A program made the position numbers and the translations under genes. Shown piece by piece: positions 53,331 to 63,840 of a stretch of DNA of 64,000 bases; position 1 is the stretch's first letter, and every line of letters starts with the position of its first letter. This DNA comes from DATARH01 sp035534855 (GTDB taxonomy: Bacteria; Pseudomonadota; Alphaproteobacteria; ATCC43930; CGMCC-115725), in the NCBI GenBank assembly GCA_035534855.1, contig DATLRD010000091.1, positions 30,323 to 94,322 on the forward strand. Reading direction: 5' to 3'. The notes under the pieces were generated by a model. It had not been told where the DNA came from. It saw nothing but the letters and a program-made list of their open reading frames with translations, and searched no databases.

Positions 53331-54014
53331 ATGCGCGCGGGGGTCCTCGGCACGCTGACGATCGGGCAGGCGCCGCGCGCCGATGTCGTGCCGATCATCG
53401 ACCGGCATGTGCCGGCGCGGGTGCGGCGCATCCATCGCGGCGTGCTCGACGGGCTTTCCGATGCGGAGATCGACCGGCGCTATCTCGCCGAACCGGGCGA
53501 GGCGGCGCTGGTCACGCGGCTCGCCAACGGCCGCGTCGTCGAATTGTCGCGAAGCCGGATGCGCGACGGCGCCGAGGCCGCGCTCGCCGCCCTCGAAGCG
53601 CAAGACTGCGACGTGGTGCTGATCCTGTGCACCGGCACGTTCGAGGGGTTGCACAGCAACCGTGCCTGGCTGGTCGAGCCGGACCACGTCATTCCCCCGC
53701 TGGTCGCCGGCCTCGTCGAGCGGCGCCAGCTCGGCATCCTCGTGCCGATCGCCTCGCAGATCGACAGCGAGAAGCACAAATGGCAGCCGCTTGCCCGCCC
53801 GCCGCTGTTCGCCGCCGTCAGCCCCTACAGCGACGGGCCGGATGCAGTGCTCGCCGCCGGTGAGGGGTTGCGCGCGCGGGGCGCCGAGGCGCTCCTGCTC
53901 GACTGCATCGGCTTTACCGAGCGGCACCGCGAGGCGCTCGACCCGCTCGACCTGCCGGTCATCCTGTCGAACGCGGTCGTCGCCAAGGCGGTTGGCGAAT
54001 TGTTCGGCGGCTGA
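53331..54014 (+). CDS. AroM family protein
   Basis: The 227-residue protein has the AroM pattern: VLGTLTIGQAPRADVVPII near the N-terminus and DVVLILCTGTFEGL with GILVPIASQID. The AroM family is related to Asp/Glu/hydantoin racemases in fold; its function is not settled. It often lies beside DUF917 and hydantoinase/oxoprolinase genes, as here. ATG 53331 follows a GGGGAGG. Confidence 0.83.
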   Translation: MRAGVLGTLTIGQAPRADVVPIIDRHVPARVRRIHRGVLDGLSDAEIDRRYLAEPGEAALVTRLANGRVVELSRSRMRDGAEAALAALEAQDCDVVLILCTGTFEGLHSNRAWLVEPDHVIPPLVAGLVERRQLGILVPIASQIDSEKHKWQPLARPPLFAAVSPYSDGPDAVLAAGEGLRARGAEALLLDCIGFTERHREALDPLDLPVILSNAVVAKAVGELFGG

Positions 54015-54032
54015 GACGCGGGGAGGCACGGC

Positions 54033-54392
54033 ATGCCATCGAGCGTGATCGGCGAGCGCACGCCCGACCTCGTCTCGCTCGACCCGAGCTGGCACCACAA
54101 TTACGCCTCGCTCGGCTGGTGGGGCGGCTCGCCGGCGCCGGCGGCGCTGCATTATCCGTCGATCAAGCCCGAGCTGGTCGGGCTGATCGACGCGCTGCAC
54201 GGCATCACCCACGATGCCGACCGCCGCGCCGAATACCTCCCCGACCGCGCCGCCTATGCCGATCGCTTCCCGCTGACCACCGCGCAGCGCGAGGCGCTGA
54301 TCGCGCTCGACCATCAGGCGATCGTCGCGCTCGGCACCCATCCGCTATTGCCGTTCCTCGCCCGCATGCAGGTCGACCGCGTCGGCAGATGA
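54033..54392 (+). CDS. LigA-domain protein (extradiol dioxygenase alpha-subunit-like)
   Basis: The 119-residue protein reads EYLPDRAAYADRFPLTTAQREALIALDHQAIVALGTHPLLPFLARMQVDR, which matches the LigA (protocatechuate 4,5-dioxygenase alpha subunit-like) domain, with its GLT-type helix and ALGxHPLL turn. No LigB catalytic subunit gene is adjacent. ATG 54033 has GGGGAGG upstream. Its stop overlaps the start of DUF917 (ATGA). A role as small partner subunit is inferred. Confidence 0.72.
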   Translation: MPSSVIGERTPDLVSLDPSWHHNYASLGWWGGSPAPAALHYPSIKPELVGLIDALHGITHDADRRAEYLPDRAAYADRFPLTTAQREALIALDHQAIVALGTHPLLPFLARMQVDRVGR

Positions 54393-55474
54393 AGGAAATC
54401 ACCCACGACGACATTGAATCGCTCGCGGTCGGGGCGTGGATCCTCGGCACCGGCGGCGGGGGAAGTCCGTATCTCGGCCTGCTGAACATGCGCCGGCTTT
54501 ACGCCGCTGGGCACCGCGTCAGCCTGATGTCGCCGCTCGAGCTTGCCGACGACGACCGGGTCGCGGTCGTCTCCAACATGGGGGCGCCGCTGGTCGGCCA
54601 GGAGCGGCTTTCCGACAGCCGCAACATCGCCCGCGCCGTGCAGATCCAGGAGGAATTTCACGGCTGGAAGTTCGGCGCGGTGATGAGCCTGGAGATCGGC
54701 GGCAACAATTCGATCCAGCCGCTGATGGCGGCGGCGCATCTCGGCCTGCCGGTGGTCGACGCCGACACGATGGGCCGCGCCTATCCCGAGGCGCAGATGA
54801 CCAGCGTCGCGGTCGGCGACCTCCGCCCCTACCCGTGCGCGCTTTACGACCCGCGCGGCATCGAGGCGGTGGTGACCAGGGTGCCGAGCTGGAAATGGAT
54901 GGAGCGGGCGAGCCGCAAGATCTGCACCGAGATGGGCTCGATCGCCGCGACCTGCAAAGCCCCGCGCACCGGGCGCGAGGTCAAGGATTGGGGCATCCAC
55001 TTTACGGTGACCAAGGCGATCGGCATCGGCAGCCGGGTGCGCGCGGCGCGGCGCGAGCACGCCGACCCGGTCGCCGCGATCCTCGACGAGGCCGGCGGCA
55101 AAATCCTGTTCCGCGGCAAGGTGGTCGATGTCGCGCGGCGCACGACCGAGGGGTTTCTGCGCGGCACGGCGCGGATCGACGGGCTCGACAACGACCGGGG
55201 CGCGCGGCTCGACCTCAGCTTCCAGAACGAGTGGGTCGTCGCGTGGCGCGACGACGGCGCCGGCCGCACCCCGGCGGCGATGTCGCCTGATCTGATCTGC
55301 GTGCTCGACAGCGTGTCGGGCAATGCCTTCGGTACCGAGACGATCCGCTACGGCATGCGGGTGACTGTGATCGCGCTGCCCGCACCCGCGGTGTTCCTGA
55401 CACCGAAGGGCCTCGAACACGTCGGCCCGCGCGCCTTCGGCTACGACCTCGATTTCCGGTCGGTGTTTGAATGA
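54389..55474 (+). CDS. DUF917 family protein (S-methyl thiohydantoin desulfurase-like)
   Basis: The 361-residue protein opens ITHDDIESLAVGAWILGTGGGGSPYLGLL, the DUF917 signature, with GGNNSIQPLMAAAHLGLPVVDADTMGRAYPE. Pfam has renamed the family S-Me-THD after work on thiohydantoin breakdown; this naming is from memory. DUF917 proteins commonly pair with hydantoinase/oxoprolinase (HyuA) genes, as here. ATG 54389 overlaps the LigA-like gene's stop. Substrate is unknown. Confidence 0.85.
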   Translation: MKEITHDDIESLAVGAWILGTGGGGSPYLGLLNMRRLYAAGHRVSLMSPLELADDDRVAVVSNMGAPLVGQERLSDSRNIARAVQIQEEFHGWKFGAVMSLEIGGNNSIQPLMAAAHLGLPVVDADTMGRAYPEAQMTSVAVGDLRPYPCALYDPRGIEAVVTRVPSWKWMERASRKICTEMGSIAATCKAPRTGREVKDWGIHFTVTKAIGIGSRVRAARREHADPVAAILDEAGGKILFRGKVVDVARRTTEGFLRGTARIDGLDNDRGARLDLSFQNEWVVAWRDDGAGRTPAAMSPDLICVLDSVSGNAFGTETIRYGMRVTVIALPAPAVFLTPKGLEHVGPRAFGYDLDFRSVFE

Positions 55475-55667
55475 AAGAAGAAAAACAAAAACACCTCACC
55501 GCAAACGACGCGGAGGTTACGCAAAGGGCGCGAAGGCCAACGGGCGCGGCAGCGCCCCGAATTTCCTTCGGCAAGAATTTGATTGCGCTTCGCGCGGCAA
55601 GGCAGCTTCGCGCCCTCTGCGATCCCTTTGCCTACTTCGCGTCGACGTTTTTCTTTCAGGGTGGCGC
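55475..55667. repeat. MITE-like inverted repeat between DUF917 and hydantoinase genes
   Basis: The gap begins AAAGAAGAAAAAC and ends GTTTTTCTTTCAG, and the interior contains GACGCGGAGG, GCAAAGGGCGCGAAGG on the left and its imperfect reverse complement on the right. The two arms are about 55 bases long. This CGCAGAGG/GCAAAGG-type sequence occurs as small dispersed elements in many proteobacteria. The short open frame in it is not regarded as a gene. Confidence 0.6.
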
Positions 55668-57224
55668 ATGAGGCGCATCGGCATCGATGTCGGCGGGACC
55701 AACACCGACGCGGTGCTGCTCGATGGCGGGCGCGTGGTGCACGCGGTCAAGGCGCCAACCACCGCCGACGTGACCGGCGGCATCGTCGCCGCGCTCGCTG
55801 CGCTCAGCCGCCACCGCGAGGTCGCGCGCGGTAAAATCGACGCGCTGGTCATCGGCACGACGCATTTCATCAACGCTGTCGTGCAGCGTAAGGGCCTCGC
55901 GCCGGTCGCGGCGATCCGCATCGGCCTGCCGGCCGCCGCCTCGCTGCCGCCGTTCTGCGACTGGCCGGCCGACCTCGCGGCGCTGGTGCGCGGCGAGGTC
56001 GCGATGCTCGAAGGCGGCCACGATGTCGACGGGCGCGAGATCATGCCGTTCGACGAAGCCGGGATGCGCGCGGCGGCGCGGCTGGTGCGCGAGCGCGGCC
56101 TCGAAGCGGTCGCGGTGTCGGCAATCTTTTCGCCGCTCGACCCGTCGCACGAGGAGCGCGCCGGTGCGATCCTCGCCGAGGAATGCCCCGCGGCCGCCGT
56201 CACGCTGTCGCACCGGCTCGGCCGCATCGGCCTGCTGGAGCGCGAGAACGCCACCCTACTCAACGCCGCTCTGGCGCCGCTCGCCCGCGCGACGATCGCC
56301 GGGTTCCGCGATGCGGTCGCGGCCAGCGGGATCGACGCGCCGCTCTACCTGACGCAGAACGACGGCACCGTGATGTCGGCCGAGCCGGCGATGGCCTTGC
56401 CGGTGATGAGTTTCGCGTCAGGCGCGACCAACTCGATGCGCGGCGCCGCGTTTCTCAGCGGCATCGGCGAGGCGATGGTGATCGATGTCGGCGGCACCTC
56501 GACCGATATCGGCCAATTGCGCCGCGGCTTTCCGCGCGAAGCCAACTCGGTGGTCGAGATCGGCGAGGTGCGCACGCTGTTTCGCATGCCGGACCTGTTT
56601 TCGCTGGGGCTCGGCGGCGGCAGCATCGTGCGGCCAGGCGGACCCGAAAACCGGCCACTTACGGTCGGGCCGGACAGCGTCGGATATCGGCTGATTGACG
56701 AGGCGCTGGTGTTCGGCGGGCAGATTCTGACCGCGACCGACGCCGCGGTCGCCGCCGGCACCGCCCAAATCGGCGACCCGGCGCGCACCGTCGCGGTGCC
56801 GCGCGATCTCGCCGCTGCCGTGCTGGCGCGGGCAAAGGAAACGATCGAGGACGCGATCGACCGGATGAAGACCGAGGCGGGCGAGGTGCGGCTGATCGCG
56901 GTCGGCGGCGGCGCGTTCCTGGTGCCCGACCGGCTCGCCGGGGTCAGCGAGGTGATCCGGGTGCCGCACGGCGACTGCGCCAACGCGGTCGGCGCCGCGA
57001 CCGCGCAAATCAGCGGCGAGACCGACCAGGTCTACCGCGACCTGCCGCGCGCCGAGGCGATTGCCGCCGCCGAAGCTCAGGCGGTCGCGCGCGCCACCGC
57101 CGCCGGCGCCGACCCGGCGACGATCGCGACGATCGAGATCGAGGACATGCCGCTCGCCTATCTGCCGGGAAACGCGCTCCGGGTGCGTGTGCGGGTCGCG
57201 GGGGAGATGGCGGGCGAAACGTAG
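55668..57224 (+). CDS. Hydantoinase/oxoprolinase family protein (HyuA-like)
   Basis: The 518-residue protein begins RRIGIDVGGTNTDAVLLDGG and has the actin-like ATPase features VIDVGGTSTDIGQL and SLGLGGGSIVRPGGP of HyuA N-terminal and hydantoinase A domains. Enzymes of this family open cyclic amides (hydantoins, 5-oxoproline) in an ATP-dependent reaction. Its length is that of the short DUF917-associated type. ATG 55668 is preceded by AGGGTGG. The open frame continues upstream into the MITE-like repeat, but homology starts here. Confidence 0.9.
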   Translation: MRRIGIDVGGTNTDAVLLDGGRVVHAVKAPTTADVTGGIVAALAALSRHREVARGKIDALVIGTTHFINAVVQRKGLAPVAAIRIGLPAAASLPPFCDWPADLAALVRGEVAMLEGGHDVDGREIMPFDEAGMRAAARLVRERGLEAVAVSAIFSPLDPSHEERAGAILAEECPAAAVTLSHRLGRIGLLERENATLLNAALAPLARATIAGFRDAVAASGIDAPLYLTQNDGTVMSAEPAMALPVMSFASGATNSMRGAAFLSGIGEAMVIDVGGTSTDIGQLRRGFPREANSVVEIGEVRTLFRMPDLFSLGLGGGSIVRPGGPENRPLTVGPDSVGYRLIDEALVFGGQILTATDAAVAAGTAQIGDPARTVAVPRDLAAAVLARAKETIEDAIDRMKTEAGEVRLIAVGGGAFLVPDRLAGVSEVIRVPHGDCANAVGAATAQISGETDQVYRDLPRAEAIAAAEAQAVARATAAGADPATIATIEIEDMPLAYLPGNALRVRVRVAGEMAGET

Positions 57225-57230
57225 CCCGTT

Positions 57231-57305
57231 GTCCCTGCGCAGGCCGGGACCCACGGATCAAAGGCTCGCGGATCGGAATGGTGGGCCCCGGCCTTCGCCG
57301 GGGTG
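57231..57305. repeat. Short palindromic intergenic repeat (second family, copy 2)
   Basis: GCAGGCCGGGACCCACG, then CCCCGGCCTTCGCCGGGG with a perfect hairpin. It is related to the element at 11103-11126. It lies between the convergent hydantoinase and HNH genes and could terminate both transcripts. Confidence 0.65.
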
Positions 57306-57321
57306 ACGCGCCGGTACCCTC

Positions 57322-57882
57322 TCAGCTTTCCAGTTCGGTATCCCAGTAGAGATAATCCCGCCAGCTTTCGTGCAGGTAGTTGGGCGGGAAGGCGCGGCCG
57401 TTTTCCTGGAGCATGTGCGAATTGGGCTGCACCGGGCGGTGGCGCGGGAACATGCCGCTTTCCTGCGGCAAGCGGTTGCCCTTCAACAGATTGCAGCTGC
57501 CGCAGGCGGTGACGACGTTGGCCCATACGGTCTTGCCGCCGCGCGAGCGCGGCACGACGTGGTCGAAGGTCAGATCGTGCGAGGGAAACGCGTCGCCGCA
57601 ATACTGGCAGGAAAACCGGTCGCGCAGAAACACGTTGAACCGGGTGAAGGCCGGGTTGCGCGTCGCCTGGACGTATTCCTTGAGCGCGATGACGCTCGGC
57701 AGCCGCATCTCGAACGACGGGCTGCGCACATAGGCATCGTAATGGTCGACGATAAACACGCGCTCGAGAAACACCGCCTTGACCGCGTCCTGCCACGACC
57801 ACACCGACAGCGGGAAATAGCTGAGCGGGCGGAAATCTGCGTTAAGCACGAGGGCCGGGCAGCTATCGAGCGACACCGTCAC
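57322..57882 (-). CDS. HNH endonuclease family protein
   Basis: The 186-residue protein has two CxxC zinc knuckles: CQYCGDAF and CGSCN. They surround FDHVVPRSRGGKTVWANVVTAC, the HNH catalytic core with Asp-His and Asn-Val-Val. The family is widespread in alphaproteobacteria as a stand-alone gene with an unknown role. GTG 57882 is the start; GGA lies very close upstream. It is not accompanied by mobile-element genes. Confidence 0.9.
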   Translation of the reverse strand: MTVSLDSCPALVLNADFRPLSYFPLSVWSWQDAVKAVFLERVFIVDHYDAYVRSPSFEMRLPSVIALKEYVQATRNPAFTRFNVFLRDRFSCQYCGDAFPSHDLTFDHVVPRSRGGKTVWANVVTACGSCNLLKGNRLPQESGMFPRHRPVQPNSHMLQENGRAFPPNYLHESWRDYLYWDTELES

Positions 57883-58092
57883 TCCAAGACCTTTCGATCA
57901 TTGCCGCACGGGCGCGATACCATGCGCCTGTGACAGTTTGATAGCGGATCGGCCGGGGAGCGACAAGTTTTCAACAACCCGGTGCGGAGCCCTGCCTTGC
58001 GGCCGATTCGTCCAACCAACGCGCCGCGGGAACACGCCGCCGCCGGCAAGCGGCACGCGGGAAACCGCCAGGCCGATTCGAGTCCCGCGGCG

Positions 58093-59916
<1,824 letters not shown>

Positions 59917-59995
59917 CGCTTGTCTCTCAGTTTAGCCGGCACGTGGTCTCGTCATCCTGGCGGAAGAGCCGCAGCGCACCGACTGACCTTGGGTG

Positions 59996-61345
59996 CTACC
60001 CCTTTTTCTGCGCCTTCAGCCGGGCGCGCAGCTCGCGCGCGCGGCCCGGCTTGTCGACTTGCACGCCGCGCGCCAGGGTCAGCGCATCGGCCGGCACATC
60101 GCGCGTCACCGTGCTGCCGGCGGCGACGATCGCGCCGTCGCCGACCGCAACCGGCGCGACCAGCGCCGTGTTCGAACCGATAAACACACCGGCACCGATC
60201 GTGGTTCGGAACTTGCTGAAGCCGTCGTAATTACAGGTGATCGTGCCGGCCCCGATATTGGTTCCGGCGCCGATTTCGCTGTCGCCGAGATAGGAGAGAT
60301 GGCTGGCTTTGACCCCGGCATGCAGGTGGGCCGCCTTGACCTCGACAAAATTGCCGACATGCACGTCGTCGTCGAGCACCGCGCCGGGCCGCAGTCGAGC
60401 GTAAGGGCCGACGATCGCGCCGGGGCCGACGACCGCGCCGTCGAGATGCGAGAACGAGCGGATGCGCGCATTGTCGGCGACCGACACGCCGGGGCCGAAC
60501 ACGACGTTCGGCTCGACCACGACATCGCAGCCAAAGCGCGTGTCGGCCGACAGGAACACGGTTTCCGGCGCGATCAGCGTCGTGCCACCGTCCATCGCAC
60601 GGCGGCGGAGCCGCCCTTGCATCACCGCCTCGGCCGCCGCCAGCTCGGCGCGGGTGTTGACGCCGAGCAGCTCCTCTTCCGGCAATTCGACGACGCGGCA
60701 GGACAGCCCGTCGGCGGTGGCGAGGCCGACGATGTCGGTCAGGTAGTATTCGCCTTTGGCGTTGTCGCAGCCGATGCGCGCGACGAGGTCGAAGGCGCGG
60801 CGCGCGTCGATCGCCATGATCCCGCCATTGCACAGGCCGATCGCCAGTTCGTCGGGGCTCGCATCCTTGGCCTCGACGATGCGGGAAACCCCACCCGTGC
60901 CGTCGCCGACCAGCCGCCCGTAGGGGCCGGGATCGGCCGGGCGCATTCCGGCGAGCGCGACCGCGGCGCCGGCTTGTCGCGCCGCGAGCAGCCGCGACAG
61001 CGTCTCCGGCCGCAATAGCGGCGTGTCGCCGTAGAGAACCAGCAGCGAATCGATTGCGGCAAGCGAGCTGGCGAGCGCAGCCTGCGCCGCGCGCACCGCG
61101 TCGCCGGTGCCGCGCGGCGGGTCCTGGATCGCGACTCGCGCCGGCGCCACCGCCGTTGCCACCGTGTCCATCCCGCGGCCGAGCACGACGACGGTGGCGG
61201 CCGGTTGCAGCGGGCGGAGCGCATCGAGCACATGCGCGATCATCGCGCGGCCGGCCACCTCGTGCAGCACTTTGGGCTTGGCCGACCGCATCCTGGTGCC
61301 CTCGCCGGCGGCGAGGACGATCGTGGCAAAACGGGTCTGGGTCAT
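59996..61345 (-). CDS. glmU: Bifunctional GlcN-1-P acetyltransferase/UDP-GlcNAc pyrophosphorylase
   Basis: The protein of about 449 residues has an N-terminal pyrophosphorylase domain (ATIVLAAGEGTRM, VLHEVAGRAMIAH) and a C-terminal left-handed beta-helix (VVVEPNVVFGPGVSVADN, and GTITCNYDGFSKFRTTIGAG). It makes UDP-GlcNAc. ATG 61345 is chosen to fit homologues; an ATG at 61381 would add 12 residues. Confidence 0.97.
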   Translation of the reverse strand: MTQTRFATIVLAAGEGTRMRSAKPKVLHEVAGRAMIAHVLDALRPLQPAATVVVLGRGMDTVATAVAPARVAIQDPPRGTGDAVRAAQAALASSLAAIDSLLVLYGDTPLLRPETLSRLLAARQAGAAVALAGMRPADPGPYGRLVGDGTGGVSRIVEAKDASPDELAIGLCNGGIMAIDARRAFDLVARIGCDNAKGEYYLTDIVGLATADGLSCRVVELPEEELLGVNTRAELAAAEAVMQGRLRRRAMDGGTTLIAPETVFLSADTRFGCDVVVEPNVVFGPGVSVADNARIRSFSHLDGAVVGPGAIVGPYARLRPGAVLDDDVHVGNFVEVKAAHLHAGVKASHLSYLGDSEIGAGTNIGAGTITCNYDGFSKFRTTIGAGVFIGSNTALVAPVAVGDGAIVAAGSTVTRDVPADALTLARGVQVDKPGRARELRARLKAQKKG

Positions 61346-61470
61346 CGGCGTGTCGCTGCCTCCGCGAGACGGCTCAGGCATCGGACCGGCAGCAGAATCG
61401 CATTTTACCGCGCGCCGGCCAAAACACAGATTGTTGCGGAATGTGACCGCGGCTGCGCAAAGTAAACGCC

Positions 61471-62139
61471 ATGACAGGGTTTTTGCTCATCTTCGATCTC
61501 GACGGTACGCTGGTCGACAGCGTGCCAGACTTGACCGGCTCGCTTAACGAAATGTTGCGTGAGCACGGCTATTCGCCGTTAACGCAAGCCGAGGTCAAAC
61601 CGATGGTCGGCGACGGCGTCGCCACGCTGGTCGCGCGCGGCTTTATCGCCCGCGGCGGCACCGCGGAGGAAGCCGCGGCGGCGATGCCGCGTTATATCGC
61701 GCATTACGAAGCCAACGCGACGCGCACCACCCGGCCCTATCCCGGCGTCGCCGACACGCTGGCGCGGCTGCGCGGCGCGGGATACCGCACCGCGATCTGC
61801 ACCAACAAATTGCAGCGTGCCAGCGAGGTGATGGTGCACGAGCTCGGCCTCGCGCCCTATTTCGACGCGATCGCCGGCGGCGACCGGTTTGCCGTGCGCA
61901 AGCCCGACCCCGGCCACATCTACGGGCTGATCGAAGAACTCGGCGCCCTGCCTAGCCGGGCGGTGATGATCGGCGACAGTGAAAACGATGCCGCCGCGGG
62001 GCGCGCCGCCGGGCTGCCGGTGCTGGTCATGCGCTACGGCTATGCCCGCGGCGGGGCCGACAACCTCGGCGCCGACCGCGTCCTCGACCATTTCGCCGAA
62101 TTACCCAAAGCGCTGGCGGAATTGGGCCTGGAACCGTAG
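61471..62139 (+). CDS. gph: Phosphoglycolate phosphatase (HAD superfamily)
   Basis: The 222-residue HAD phosphatase has motif I FDLDGTLVDSVPD, a motif II Thr in AICTNKL, a motif III lysine in VRKPDPGHI, and motif IV MIGDSENDAAAGRAAG. It dephosphorylates 2-phosphoglycolate. It is convergent with glnS (3 bp gap) and divergent from glmU. Confidence 0.92.
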   Translation: MTGFLLIFDLDGTLVDSVPDLTGSLNEMLREHGYSPLTQAEVKPMVGDGVATLVARGFIARGGTAEEAAAAMPRYIAHYEANATRTTRPYPGVADTLARLRGAGYRTAICTNKLQRASEVMVHELGLAPYFDAIAGGDRFAVRKPDPGHIYGLIEELGALPSRAVMIGDSENDAAAGRAAGLPVLVMRYGYARGGADNLGADRVLDHFAELPKALAELGLEP

Positions 62140-62142
62140 ACG

Positions 62143-63840
62143 CTACCCGCCGCCCCGCGCCTTGGCCCAACTGTCGCGCAGACCGATCGTGCGGTTGAAC
62201 ACCGGGCGGGTGGGGGTCGAATCGGGGTCTCGGGTGAAATAGCCGAGCCGCTCCCACTGCACCGCCTGCTCGACCGCGGCGTCGGCGAGCGCCGGTTCGA
62301 GCCGGCAATCGGACAGCGCCTCGAGCGAATCGGGGTTGAGGTCGGCGAACAGGTCGCCGCCGGCGCCGGGATCGGGCCGGGTGAACAGCGGCTCGTAAAG
62401 CCGCACCTCGGCGCCGAGCGCGTGCGCCGCCGACACCCAATGGATCGTGCCGCGCACCCGGCGACCGTCGGGGGCGTTGCCGCCGCGCGTCGCCGGGTCG
62501 TAGGTGCAGCGGATTTCGACGATTTCACCGGCTGCGTCCTTCACCGCCTCGTGGCAGGTGACGAGATAGGCATAGCGCAGCCGTACCTCGCGGCCCGGCG
62601 TCAGGCGGTAGAAATTATTGGGCGCGGCCTCCATGAAATCGTCGCGCTCGATATAAAGCTCGCGGCCGAACGGCACCTCGCGGCTGCCGGCGGCGGGGTC
62701 GTCGGGGTGGTTGGCCGCGCTGAGCAGCTCGGTCTGGCCTTCGGGATAATTCTCGATCACCAGCTTTACGGGGCGTAGCACGGCCATGCGGCGCTGCACG
62801 GTACGGTTCAATTCATCGCGCACCGCGTGCTCGAAGATCGCGATGTCGACGACGCTGTTGGCGCGCGCGACGCCGATCCGCCGTGCGAAGTCGCGGATCG
62901 CCGCCGCCGGCACGCCGCGCCGCCTGAGGCCGGCGATCGTCGGCATGCGCGGATCGTCCCAGCCGGAGACGTGCCCTTCGCGCACCAGTCCGGTCAGAAA
63001 CCGCTTGGACAGCACCGTATAGGCGAGGTTGAGCCGGGCGAACTCGTATTGCCGCGGCCGCGACGGCCCAAGCTGCTCTCCAATTGGCAAATGCTCGATC
63101 AGCCAATCGTAAAGCGGACGGTGATCCTCGAATTCGAGGGTGCACACCGAATGCGTCACCCCCTCGATCGCGTCGGACTGGCCGTGCGCGAAATCATAGG
63201 TCGGGTAGAGGCACCAGGCATCGCCGGTGCGCGGGTGCGCGGCGTGGAGGATGCGGTAAAGCACCGGATCGCGCAGATTCATGTTGCCCGACGCCATGTC
63301 GATCCTGGCACGCAACACGCGGGCGCCATCGGGAAACTCGCCGGCCCGCATGCGGCGGAACAGGTCGAGGTTTTCCGCCGGGCTGCGCTCGCGATAGGGG
63401 CTGTTGCGGCCCGGCTCGCGCAGCGTGCCGCGCATTTCGCGCATTTCATCGGCCGGGGTGTCGTCGACATAGGCGAAGCCGGCGCCGATCAGATGCTCGG
63501 CCCAGGCGTAAAGCTGCTCGAAATAATCCGACGCGTGATAGAGATGCCTGCCCCAATCGAAACCGAGCCAGCACACGTCGGCCTCGATCGCGTCGATATA
63601 TTCCTGCTCTTCCTTGACCGGGTTGGTGTCATCGAAGCGCAAATGGCAGCGGCCGCCGAACTCCTGCGCCGCGCCGAAATTGAGGCAGATCGACTTGGCA
63701 TGGCCGATATGGAGATAGCCGTTGGGCTCTGGCGGAAACCGGGTCACGACCGCCTTGGCGCGGCCGGATTCGAGATCGGCCGCGATGATGTCGCGGATAA
63801 AGTCGCGCCCCGGTTCCGCTGGTCCTGACGTGTCGGCCAT
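62143..63840 (-). CDS. glnS: Glutaminyl-tRNA synthetase
   Basis: The protein of about 565 residues has the class I synthetase features: RFPPEPNGYLHIGHAKSICLNF (HIGH), FDDTNPVKEEQEYIDAIE, and TVLSKRFL (KMSKS variant), with the GlnRS type anticodon-binding C-terminal barrels. It charges tRNA-Gln directly. Most alphaproteobacteria instead use non-discriminating GltX plus GatCAB, so a GlnRS gene is a minority feature in this class. ATG 63840; GTG 63843 is just upstream. Confidence 0.96.
   Translation of the reverse strand: MADTSGPAEPGRDFIRDIIAADLESGRAKAVVTRFPPEPNGYLHIGHAKSICLNFGAAQEFGGRCHLRFDDTNPVKEEQEYIDAIEADVCWLGFDWGRHLYHASDYFEQLYAWAEHLIGAGFAYVDDTPADEMREMRGTLREPGRNSPYRERSPAENLDLFRRMRAGEFPDGARVLRARIDMASGNMNLRDPVLYRILHAAHPRTGDAWCLYPTYDFAHGQSDAIEGVTHSVCTLEFEDHRPLYDWLIEHLPIGEQLGPSRPRQYEFARLNLAYTVLSKRFLTGLVREGHVSGWDDPRMPTIAGLRRRGVPAAAIRDFARRIGVARANSVVDIAIFEHAVRDELNRTVQRRMAVLRPVKLVIENYPEGQTELLSAANHPDDPAAGSREVPFGRELYIERDDFMEAAPNNFYRLTPGREVRLRYAYLVTCHEAVKDAAGEIVEIRCTYDPATRGGNAPDGRRVRGTIHWVSAAHALGAEVRLYEPLFTRPDPGAGGDLFADLNPDSLEALSDCRLEPALADAAVEQAVQWERLGYFTRDPDSTPTRPVFNRTIGLRDSWAKARGGG

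Noticed and set aside
55471..55671. Small 66-residue frame after DUF917
   Set aside because: It lies wholly within the MITE-like inverted repeat and its start overlaps the DUF917 stop by chance.
57322..57882. Homing endonuclease or mobile element from the HNH motif
   Set aside because: This HNH type is a conserved stand-alone alphaproteobacterial gene and no intron, intein or transposase surrounds it.
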